DNA of 6,030 bases from NCBI GenBank assembly GCA_030040115.1, contig JASHUH010000355.1:1-6030 (forward strand). Direction: 5' to 3'. Made by a program: the position numbers and the translations under genes. This DNA is from Acidobacteriaceae bacterium (lineage in GTDB: Bacteria; Acidobacteriota; Terriglobia; Terriglobales; Acidobacteriaceae). Under the pieces are notes generated by a model. It did no database searches and was not told where the DNA came from. It saw nothing but the letters and a program-made list of their open reading frames with translations. Shown here one piece after another: positions 1-6,030 of the stretch (the stretch's first letter is position 1; every line of letters starts with the position of its first letter).

Positions 1-1152
1 GGACCGATCGCCGAACACATCACCGTAGACGCCATTCTGCAGCCGATGGCCCAGGCCGCGCTGGCCCCGCGGATTTCGGCGCCGGTGAAAAAGTTTTACG
101 TGCAGCGGGGAGCGCGCGTGAAGGCGGGAGAGCTGCTGGCGGTGCTGGACAACCGCGACTTGAAGGCTGCGGCGCTGGATACGCAAGGATCGTATGAGGC
201 GGCGCAGGCGGCTTATGCGACGGCGACCAAAGCGCAGGTTCCGATGGACGTGCTGACGGCGCAGTCGGACCTGGAACAGGCCAAGGCGAATCTCTCCCTG
301 GACCAGAACATCGTGAAGAGCCGCGCGCAGCTTTTTGCCGAGGGAGCCATCCCGGGCCGCGACCTGGACACGGCCAAGGCGCAACTGGTGCAGGCGCAGG
401 CGGCCTATGACGCGGCGCAGAAGCACTTCGAGGCGGAGCAAAGCGTGACTCGCCAAGCCTCGCTCGATGCGGCGCAGGGCCAGTTGAAATCGGCCCAGGG
501 CAAGTACGAAGGCGCGGAAGCGCAGGTGGACTTTTCCGAAATTCGCAGCCCCATCAATGGGGTGGTCACGGAGCGGCCGTTGTTTGCGGGAGAAACAGCA
601 GCCGCAGGTTCGCCGCTGATTACGGTAATGGACACTTCGTGGTTGATCGCCAAGACGCACATTGCGCAAAGCATGGCGCAACAGTTGAAGCTGGGCGGCC
701 AGGCGCAGGTGACGGTGCCGGGACTTGACGCTCCGGTTCCGGCTACGGTGTCGATGATCAGTCCGGCGCTGGACCCGGGCAGCACCACGGTGGAAGTCTG
801 GCTCAAACTGAACAACAAGACCGGCGCGCTGAAGGTGGGTACGCCGGTGAAGCTGAGCATGAACGGGCGCACCGTGCCCAAGGCCTTGACCATTCCTCTT
901 TCCGCCGTGCTCACGGCCGATAATGGCGCCAAGTCAGTGATGGTGGTGGGGAGCGACGGCACGGCGCAGCCGAAGCCGGTGAAGCTGGGCATTACGAATG
1001 GCGAAGACGTGCAAGTGCTTTCCGGACTCACGCCCCAGGACCTGGTGATCACCGTCGGCGCGTACGGAATGGATCCCGGCACGAAGGTAAAGGTTGGCCC
1101 CGCGGAAGCGGACGAGGACGACGCCGGAGCCAAGGGCGGAGGAAGCGACTGA
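1..1152 (+). CDS. RND efflux periplasmic adaptor subunit (HlyD/AcrA-type membrane fusion protein), 5' partial
   Basis: This periplasmic adaptor links an inner-membrane RND permease to an outer-membrane TolC-type channel. The frame is open from nt 1, so the ATG at nt 46 is internal; the signal peptide or lipobox and true start lie left of the window. Numbering from that ATG, residues about 8-40 are the first lipoyl half (APRISAPV, then VKAGELLAVLDNRDL). Residues about 40-162 form an Ala/Gln-rich alpha-helical hairpin with its tip near 93-108. Residues 163-197 are the second lipoyl half (FSEIRSPINGVV, then GSPLITVMD). Residues about 198-290 are the beta-barrel, including SPALDPGSTTVEVW, and 291-350 the membrane-proximal domain. 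The last 16 or so residues are an acidic, Gly-rich tail. The stop overlaps the permease start by one base, so the two are surely one operon. The family call is secure. The substrate cannot be read from the sequence. Confidence 0.95.
   Translation, partial: GPIAEHITVDAILQPMAQAALAPRISAPVKKFYVQRGARVKAGELLAVLDNRDLKAAALDTQGSYEAAQAAYATATKAQVPMDVLTAQSDLEQAKANLSLDQNIVKSRAQLFAEGAIPGRDLDTAKAQLVQAQAAYDAAQKHFEAEQSVTRQASLDAAQGQLKSAQGKYEGAEAQVDFSEIRSPINGVVTERPLFAGETAAAGSPLITVMDTSWLIAKTHIAQSMAQQLKLGGQAQVTVPGLDAPVPATVSMISPALDPGSTTVEVWLKLNNKTGALKVGTPVKLSMNGRTVPKALTIPLSAVLTADNGAKSVMVVGSDGTAQPKPVKLGITNGEDVQVLSGLTPQDLVITVGAYGMDPGTKVKVGPAEADEDDAGAKGGGSD
1138..1143 (+). promoter_or_regulatory. Ribosome binding site of the RND permease
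   Basis: GGAGGA lies 8 nt upstream of the ATG at nt 1152, inside the last codons of the adaptor gene. It is a near-perfect Shine-Dalgarno sequence at ideal spacing. It supports the start at 1152 over the next in-frame ATG at nt 1173 (Met8), which has no comparable site. Together with the TGATG stop/start overlap it suggests translational coupling between adaptor and permease. Confidence 0.75.
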
Positions 1153-4100
1153 TGGCCAGCGAGACCCAAGTGATGGCGGGCGAAGCGGCGGGACTGGGCG
1201 ACGGCCAGAAGCCGTTCTGGCTGGCGCGGTCGACGCGCACCATCTTCTTTTTCGTCCTGGTGCTGACGGCGGCCGGCATCTACCTGGCGTTTCAGGTGCC
1301 CATCTCGGTGTTTCCGGAGACCAACTTTCCCCGCGTCATCATCGGGGTGGACAACGGCGTGATGCCCGTGGAGCAGATGGACGTGACGATCACGCGGCCG
1401 ATCGAGAACGCCGTCAACTCTGTGCCGGGATTGGTGTCGGTGCAATCGACCACCAGCCGAGGCGAGGCCGAGGTGGATTTGTTCTTCAATTGGAACGTGG
1501 ACATGGCGCCATCGCTGCAACTGGTGAATGCGGCGCTGACCGAGGCGCAGCAGGCGCTGCCGTCCACGGCGCGCATCACCACCAACCGGCTCACGTTTGC
1601 GTCGTTTCCGGTTCTGGGTTACAGCCTGACGTCGGACACCACGCCGCAGACCGAGTTGTGGGAGATGGCCACCTACAACCTGAAACCGCAGCTTAACCGC
1701 GTGGATGGGGTGAGCACGGTGCTGGTGCAGGGCGGGCAGGTTCCGGAGTATCGCGTCGTTCCTAACATGGCGCAACTCGAGAACTCCGGCGTGACGATCA
1801 GTGACCTGGCGAATGGGATTCAGAACTCCAATATCGTCATGTCGCCGGGGCTTTACACGGCCAACCACGAGCTGATCCTGGGCCTGGTGGGCGCGCAGGT
1901 GCATGACGCCGCCCAGTTACGGCAACTGGTGGTGAAGACCACCCCCGGCGGGGCGCCGGTGCACGTGGGCGACGTGGCCACAGTAGAGGCCTCGACAGAG
2001 CCGGTGTACACCATTGTCACCGCGAACGGTAAGAATTCGGTGCTCCTGATGATTTCGCGCCAGCCCTTGAGCAACACCGTCGCGGTGGCCAACGCGGTGG
2101 CGAAAGAAGTGGCGCAATTGCAAAGCAAATTGCCGCCGGGGGTGAAGCTCGAGCTTTTCTACGACCAGTCGCAATTGGTGCGCGAGGCCATCGGCAGCGT
2201 GCGCGACGCGATTCTCATCGGGCTCATTCTGGCCTGTGTCATTCTTTTTCTTTTCCTGCGCGACTGGACCTCGTCGATCATCGCCGGGCTGGTGATTCCG
2301 GTGACGCTGGCGGTGACCATCGCGGTGCTGTGGCTGATTGGCGAGAGCTTCAACTTGATGACGCTGGGCGGGTTGGCCGCGGCCATCGGGCTTTTGATCG
2401 ATGACGCCATTGTGGTGGTGGAGAACATCGTGATGCACCGCGACCATGGCGAGCCGCGCGGCGAGGCGGTGCGCAAGGCGCTGCGCGAGCTGACGATTCC
2501 GCTGCTGGGATCGACCATTACGCCGGTGGTGGTGTTTGTGCCGCTGATTTCGGTGAGTGGGGTGACGGGCGCCTTTTTCCGCGCCCTGGCGATCACCATG
2601 GCCGCGGCGCTGGCGACTTCACTGGCGCTGGCGCTGACCTGGACGCCGGGATTGAGCTATGTGCTGCTCAGCGAAAACCGCGACCATCGCCGGCACGAAG
2701 GCCCGGGCCCCGCGTTGGAGCGCGTGCTGCGCCTGCACCGGCGGGTTTTGGAGTGGGCGCTGGCCAAGCCGCTGTGGACGGGGGGAATCTGTCTGCTGCT
2801 GGTGATCGGGACCTGGGCCGGATATCGGGCGCTGGGCACCAACCTGCTGCCGGACATGGACGAGGGTGGCTTTATTCTCGACTACATCATGCCCCCGGGC
2901 AGCTCGCTGAGCGAGACCAATCGCGTGCTCGAACACGTAACCCGCATTCTGCACTCGATTTCCGAGGTGGAGAGCACCTCGCGGCGCACCGGGCTGCAAA
3001 TGGGTTTGGCCGCGGTGACCGAGGCGAACACCGGCGACTTTACGGTGAAACTGAAGGCCAAGCGCAGCCGCTCGGTGTGGCAGGTGATGGACGAAGTGCG
3101 TAACCGCGTGAAAGCTACGGAACCGGAGCTGGACATCGAGCTGACGCAGGTTTTACAGGATAATATCAACGACCTGTCGAACGCGCCCGAGGCCATCCAG
3201 GTGAAGATTTTCTCAGAAGACGCCAGGCTGCTCAACGAACTGGGGCCGCGCGTGGGCGACGCCATCAGCAAGATTCCGGGCGTGGTGGACGTGGAGAATG
3301 GAATCGACGACACGCTCAGCGGGCCGGCGACCAATTTCCAAGTGGATCCGGTGGCGGCTTCGCGGCTGGGTTTTACGCCCAGCGAGGTGTCCGACGACGC
3401 CACCTCGGTTCTGGATGGGATCACGACCAATCCGCTGATCGCCAACGGGCGTGAATACCCCATCCGCATCCGGCTTTCGGACGAGCATCGCAGCTCCCTG
3501 ACGGCGATCGAAAACACGGTTTTCAATAGCGCCACGGGCCACACGGCCACGCTGGGCACGCTGGCCGAGATTTCCCAACTTCCTCCGCAGAACGAGATTC
3601 TTCGCGAAAACCTGCAGCGGATGGTGATGGTGACCGGGGATCTGGAGGGATCGAACCTGGGCGGGGTGATGACCAAAGTCCGGCAGGCGGTGGAGGGGCT
3701 GAATTTGCCGCCCTCGGTGCGCGTGGTGTACGGAGGCACCTACCAGGTGCAGCAACAGTCGTTCCACGACCTGCTGCGCGTGCTGCTGCTGGCGCTGGTG
3801 CTGGTGTTCGGGGTGCTGCTGGCGGAGTTTCGTAACTTCCCGGCGCCGATTGCGATTCTCAGCTCGTTGGTGCTTTCGATTGCGGGCGTGATCGTGGCGC
3901 TGCTCGTCACGGGCATCACCTTCAACGTGGCGTCGTTTATGGGATTGATCATGGTGATCGGCATCGTGGCCAAAAACGGCATCCTGCTGCTCGACGCCGA
4001 TGAGCGCTACCGGGCCGAGGGCGCCTCGGCCCATGACGCCATGCTGAACGCGGCGCAGCGCAGGTTGCGGCCCATCGTGATGACGGCCATTGCCGCGGTA

Positions 4101-4277
4101 TGCGGCATGTTGCCGCTGGCCTTCGCCATCGGCGCGGGCTCGCAGATGCTGCAGCCGCTGGCCATTGCGGTGATCGGCGGGTTGACCATTTCCATGGTGC
4201 TCAGCCTGGTGATTACGCCGCTGGTCTACTATCTGCTTACACGGCATCGCGCGCCCGCGGCCGAGGAGATTGCATAA
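1152..4277 (+). CDS. RND family efflux permease (AcrB/CzcA superfamily, ACR_tran), complete
   Basis: This is the inner-membrane proton antiporter of a tripartite efflux pump; it works as a trimer and passes substrate to the periplasmic funnel. At 1041 residues it is full length for the family. The expected twelve membrane segments are visible: TM1 about 28-48, TM2-6 about 351-500, TM7 about 541-561, and TM8-12 about 874-1028. Two large periplasmic loops lie between TM1/TM2 and TM7/TM8, giving the usual duplicated halves. TM4 has GLLIDDAIVVVENI with Asp417-Asp418, TM10 has AKNGILLLD with Lys941, and TM11 has RLRPIVMT with Thr978. These match the AcrB proton-relay residues D407/D408, K940 and T978. 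CusA-type metal pumps have a different TM4 (DAAIVMIEN), so a metal-exporter label is not supported. The second loop has the RRTG and QVLQDNINDL motifs I associate with a poorly characterised RND subgroup common in Acidobacteriota. A 25-residue cytoplasmic stretch precedes TM1, longer than in AcrB. Substrate is unknown. Confidence 0.96.
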   Translation: MASETQVMAGEAAGLGDGQKPFWLARSTRTIFFFVLVLTAAGIYLAFQVPISVFPETNFPRVIIGVDNGVMPVEQMDVTITRPIENAVNSVPGLVSVQSTTSRGEAEVDLFFNWNVDMAPSLQLVNAALTEAQQALPSTARITTNRLTFASFPVLGYSLTSDTTPQTELWEMATYNLKPQLNRVDGVSTVLVQGGQVPEYRVVPNMAQLENSGVTISDLANGIQNSNIVMSPGLYTANHELILGLVGAQVHDAAQLRQLVVKTTPGGAPVHVGDVATVEASTEPVYTIVTANGKNSVLLMISRQPLSNTVAVANAVAKEVAQLQSKLPPGVKLELFYDQSQLVREAIGSVRDAILIGLILACVILFLFLRDWTSSIIAGLVIPVTLAVTIAVLWLIGESFNLMTLGGLAAAIGLLIDDAIVVVENIVMHRDHGEPRGEAVRKALRELTIPLLGSTITPVVVFVPLISVSGVTGAFFRALAITMAAALATSLALALTWTPGLSYVLLSENRDHRRHEGPGPALERVLRLHRRVLEWALAKPLWTGGICLLLVIGTWAGYRALGTNLLPDMDEGGFILDYIMPPGSSLSETNRVLEHVTRILHSISEVESTSRRTGLQMGLAAVTEANTGDFTVKLKAKRSRSVWQVMDEVRNRVKATEPELDIELTQVLQDNINDLSNAPEAIQVKIFSEDARLLNELGPRVGDAISKIPGVVDVENGIDDTLSGPATNFQVDPVAASRLGFTPSEVSDDATSVLDGITTNPLIANGREYPIRIRLSDEHRSSLTAIENTVFNSATGHTATLGTLAEISQLPPQNEILRENLQRMVMVTGDLEGSNLGGVMTKVRQAVEGLNLPPSVRVVYGGTYQVQQQSFHDLLRVLLLALVLVFGVLLAEFRNFPAPIAILSSLVLSIAGVIVALLVTGITFNVASFMGLIMVIGIVAKNGILLLDADERYRAEGASAHDAMLNAAQRRLRPIVMTAIAAVCGMLPLAFAIGAGSQMLQPLAIAVIGGLTISMVLSLVITPLVYYLLTRHRAPAAEEIA
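4263..4268 (+). promoter_or_regulatory. Ribosome binding site deciding the yceH start
   Basis: GAGGAG lies in the last codons of the permease gene, 11 nt before the ATG at nt 4280. The only nearby alternative, the ATG at nt 4298, has no good purine-rich site at normal distance. The spacing is slightly long, so the choice is favoured rather than proven. Its position inside the upstream gene fits operon translation by re-initiating ribosomes. Confidence 0.55.
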
Positions 4278-4279
4278 CC

Positions 4280-4942
4280 ATGACAGTGACGGGACCGATG
4301 GTGTTGACGCCGGCGCAGGCGCGCGTGCTGGGCGCGCTGATGGAAAAGGAAACGACCACGCCGGAATATTATCCCTTGTCATTGAACGCGCTGATGAATG
4401 CGTGCAATCAGCGCTCGAACCGCGAGCCGGTGATGAACCTGGATGAAGACGAGGTCCGCCTGGCGTTGCGCGGGCTCGAAGACAAGCAATTGGCGGGACG
4501 GGCGCGCTCGCCCGATGGGCGGGTGACCAAATACGAGCACTGGCTGGGCGAGGCGTTCAACTTCACCCGCGCGGAGGGGGTGCTGATCTGCGTGCTGCTG
4601 CTGCGCGGTCCGCAGACGCCGGGCGAATTGCGCGGGCGCACGGAGCGGATGCACCGTTTCGACGAGATTGCCGATGTGCTGAGCGGCTTGCAGAAGGTGA
4701 TGGAGCGTGAACCGCCGCTGGCGGCGCTGCTGCCGCGCCAGCCGGGGACGAAGGAGTCGCGTTACGCGCATTTGCTTTCGGGGCCGGTGGAAGCGGCGGC
4801 AATGGCTTTTGCAACCGAAGCCGCGCCCGCGGCAGACGGATCAGCGAGCGACGAACGCGTGGCGCGGTTGGAGGCTTCGGTGGCTGAGCTGCGCCGGGAA
4901 GTGGACGCTCTGCGGCAGAAGATCGACGATTTGTTTGCGTGA
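4280..4942 (+). CDS. yceH: YceH family protein (DUF480/UPF0502), complete
   Basis: This protein has 220 residues, against about 215 for E. coli YceH, which it resembles closely along its length. Diagnostic stretches are LGALMEKETTTPEYYPLSLN (residues 18-37), ACNQRSNREPVMNL (41-54), RVTKYEH (81-87), LLLRGPQTPGELRGR (106-120) and GTKESRYAHLLSG (156-168). The family folds as two winged-helix domains, here about 8-90 and 95-170. That suggests nucleic-acid or protein binding, but no molecular function is established. Residues about 176-191 are an Ala-rich linker, and 192-219 form a short Leu-heptad coiled coil (VARLEASVAELRREV), also found in the E. coli protein. The start at 4280 is chosen for its ribosome binding site; Met7 at nt 4298 is a fair alternative that matches the E. 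coli N-terminus slightly better. The frame is open further upstream to nt 4100, but that part is a shadow of the permease. The gene starts 2 bp after the permease stop, so it is probably on the same mRNA. Confidence 0.93.
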   Translation: MTVTGPMVLTPAQARVLGALMEKETTTPEYYPLSLNALMNACNQRSNREPVMNLDEDEVRLALRGLEDKQLAGRARSPDGRVTKYEHWLGEAFNFTRAEGVLICVLLLRGPQTPGELRGRTERMHRFDEIADVLSGLQKVMEREPPLAALLPRQPGTKESRYAHLLSGPVEAAAMAFATEAAPAADGSASDERVARLEASVAELRREVDALRQKIDDLFA

Positions 4943-4967
4943 GAAAACCCGGCGCGGCGGCTTCTCA
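4940..4967. terminator. Weak dyad in the convergent junction, possible terminator
   Basis: TGAGAA (4940-4945) and TTCTCA (4962-4967) are perfect 6-base complementary arms around a GC-rich core that can add about three more pairs (CCG at 4949-4951 with CGG at 4958-4960). The left arm begins with the yceH stop codon. It sits in the only gap between two convergent genes, where a bidirectional terminator is expected. Neither strand has a T-tract after the stem and the core is imperfect, so it is not a canonical intrinsic terminator. The gap of 4943-4972 contains nothing else recognisable. Confidence 0.25.
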
Positions 4968-4972
4968 AGAGA

Positions 4973-6030
4973 TCAGTGGACGGCGATGGTTTGCGCCGCC
5001 AGATTCCAGCCGCGGAGGGCGATTTGCGGTTGGCCCTCGCCAGCGGGGAAAGCGATGGTGACGGTGCGCTGGTCACCGGGCAGCAGCGAGATGTAGTTGT
5101 CGCTGTAATAGGCGGGCAGGATGCGCTTGCCCGTGGCGGCGTCTTCGAGCGTGAGCTTGAGCAGGACGGCCGCGGCTGCGCCGGAATCGGAGACGTTCAC
5201 TGTGACCTGGCACTCGCCGTTGGCGGCGGACGCGGCGGCGGAGGTGGTCAGCGTGGCCGGCGGCAGGGAATTCAACTCGCGCAGGCTGGCTTCATCCTTG
5301 GCCCACCAATAAAAGTTGTTGCTGATGGGCGCGCCCGAAGGGTCGGACACATCGAGTTCGACGAAGACGGCGTGGCCGGCGGCCAGCGCGTCGAGATCCG
5401 GCTTGGCGACAGGGGTGCGGTTATCCGCGGCGGCGAGGATTTGATTGCTGTGGTCGCTCAAGGTTTTGCCGTCGAGGCCGACCACGCGCACGCGCACCAT
5501 CAAAGACCGGGCGGCGCCGAGGTTGATGAGGTCAACATCGTTGTCGGCAAGGTTGAGCTGCGCGTGGATGGGCTCGCAGGCTTTCATGGTTCCGTAAAAG
5601 CTGGATTGGGTGTCGTAATCCCAACTGAGGAAGTTCCACTCGGTGCTAGGCCAGGCGGGCTGCGTCATCCAGATGAGGCGACCGGAATTGGGCTGCCAGA
5701 GATGCGCGGCGAAGCCCTCGAAAATGGCGCGATGGCCGGCGTAATCGAGCATCTGCGCCTTGCGGACGAAGTCCTCAAACCCCGTGGCCGCGCCGAATTC
5801 GGTGTCCATGTGCGCCAGGTAAGGCGCGACCTCGCCGTTGCCGGTCTGGTGAAAGTCATGATAGGCCCAGGTGTCGCTGAGCGGCCAGCGATCGGGCTCG
5901 GGAATGAAAGTCTTGAGGCTTTCGAGCGTGGGCACGCTGGGAATGCCCAGCTCGACCGAAAAGCCGCGGTTGATGCGGTAATAGGTGGCGAGCGGCTGAA
6001 ACATGTAAGGGCCGGAATTGCGCAGGTTCA
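4973..6030 (-). CDS. Family 2 glycoside hydrolase, exo-beta-D-glucosaminidase/beta-mannosidase type, C-terminal part (5' partial)
   Basis: This is the carboxy-terminal 351 residues of a large, probably exported retaining exo-glycosidase. The frame stays open through the right edge (NLRNSGPY precedes the Met at nt 6004), so that Met is internal. Numbered from it, residues 1-145 are the end of the catalytic barrel. GFSVELGIPSVPTLESL places the likely nucleophile at Glu18 (GAG complement, nt 5951-5953), by analogy with the NTE/SE-x-G nucleophile motif of CsxA and GH2 mannosidases. The motifs IWMTQPAWPSTEW (111-123) and KACEPIHAQ (141-149) are typical of this branch. Residues about 146-235 look like a GH2 Ig-like domain. 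Residues about 240-343 match the C-terminal Ig domain of exo-glucosaminidases (LPAYYSDNYISLLPGDQRTV). The acid/base Glu, N-terminal domains and signal peptide are outside the window. The GH2 call is firm. The choice between glucosaminidase and mannosidase activity is not settled. It points toward yceH and shows no functional link to the pump. Confidence 0.9.
   Translation of the reverse strand, partial: NLRNSGPYMFQPLATYYRINRGFSVELGIPSVPTLESLKTFIPEPDRWPLSDTWAYHDFHQTGNGEVAPYLAHMDTEFGAATGFEDFVRKAQMLDYAGHRAIFEGFAAHLWQPNSGRLIWMTQPAWPSTEWNFLSWDYDTQSSFYGTMKACEPIHAQLNLADNDVDLINLGAARSLMVRVRVVGLDGKTLSDHSNQILAAADNRTPVAKPDLDALAAGHAVFVELDVSDPSGAPISNNFYWWAKDEASLRELNSLPPATLTTSAAASAANGECQVTVNVSDSGAAAAVLLKLTLEDAATGKRILPAYYSDNYISLLPGDQRTVTIAFPAGEGQPQIALRGWNLAAQTIAVH

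Noticed and set aside
46..48. ATG at nt 46 as the adaptor start
   Set aside because: The frame is open to nt 1 and the upstream residues (ITVDAILQP) are adaptor-like. Starting here would remove any export signal from a periplasmic protein.
200..500. Apparent repeats of GCGCAGGCGGC-like sequence in the adaptor gene
   Set aside because: These reflect Ala/Gln-rich heptads of the coiled-coil hairpin encoded with GC-rich codons; there is no regular period or spacer as in a true DNA repeat or CRISPR.
1094..1696. 200-residue plus-strand open frame in an alternate frame
   Set aside because: It overlaps the adaptor end and permease start in the wrong frame; its Gly/Arg/Asp-rich sequence is typical of frame-shifted GC-rich coding DNA.
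405..1904. 499-residue open frame on the minus strand across the adaptor/permease junction
   Set aside because: It is antisense to two well-recognised genes. Its composition is Arg/His-rich and then Ser/Thr/Pro-rich with no recognisable motif, as expected for a reverse-frame shadow of GC-biased codons.
2882..3739. 285-residue minus-strand open frame inside the permease
   Set aside because: It is a Ser/Arg-rich shadow of the second periplasmic loop with no domain-like features.
4100..4279. 60-residue N-terminal extension of yceH
   Set aside because: This part lies within the permease TM11-TM12 coding region and translates to Arg/Ala-rich sequence absent from the YceH family. The real start is at 4280, or possibly 4298.
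3213..4382. 389-residue minus-strand open frame over the permease C-terminal half and the yceH start
   Set aside because: It is His/Gln/Arg-rich low-complexity translation antisense to transmembrane segments, has no motif, and is incompatible with the clear permease reading.
4707..5096. 129-residue plus-strand open frame across the yceH end and the convergent gap
   Set aside because: It is a Trp/Arg-rich out-of-frame translation overlapping both yceH and the hydrolase, with no motif.

Overview
The window is GC-rich, densely coding bacterial DNA. It holds four genes and about 40 bp of non-coding sequence. The closest remembered match for the efflux pair and the glycoside hydrolase is Acidobacteriota (Terriglobia type) from soil. 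That is an inference from the proteins' style plus GC content; no rRNA or marker gene here settles it.

Layout: (1) nt 1-1152, plus strand, the 3' portion of an RND-pump periplasmic adaptor (membrane fusion protein), cut by the left edge. (2) nt 1152-4277, plus strand, a complete 1041-residue RND inner-membrane permease; its ATG overlaps the adaptor stop in TGATG. (3) nt 4280-4942, plus strand, a complete 220-residue YceH (DUF480/UPF0502) protein starting 2 bp after the permease stop. (4) nt 4973-6030, minus strand, the C-terminal part of a large family 2 glycoside hydrolase of the exo-beta-D-glucosaminidase/beta-mannosidase type, cut by the right edge. Genes 3 and 4 converge across a 30-bp gap.

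Functionally, genes 1 and 2 form two parts of a proton-driven tripartite efflux pump. The permease carries the Asp-Asp and Lys residues of the AcrB proton relay, and the adaptor has the lipoyl/hairpin/beta-barrel layout. The outer-membrane channel is not in the window. yceH looks like the last gene of the same transcript. The hydrolase is a separate, oppositely oriented unit, probably for polysaccharide or glycan degradation.

I found no RNA gene, CRISPR array, insertion sequence, integrase, attachment site or extended repeat. The window reads as ordinary chromosomal core/accessory sequence, and I see no convincing new system. The most notable point is the tight coupling of yceH to an efflux operon.
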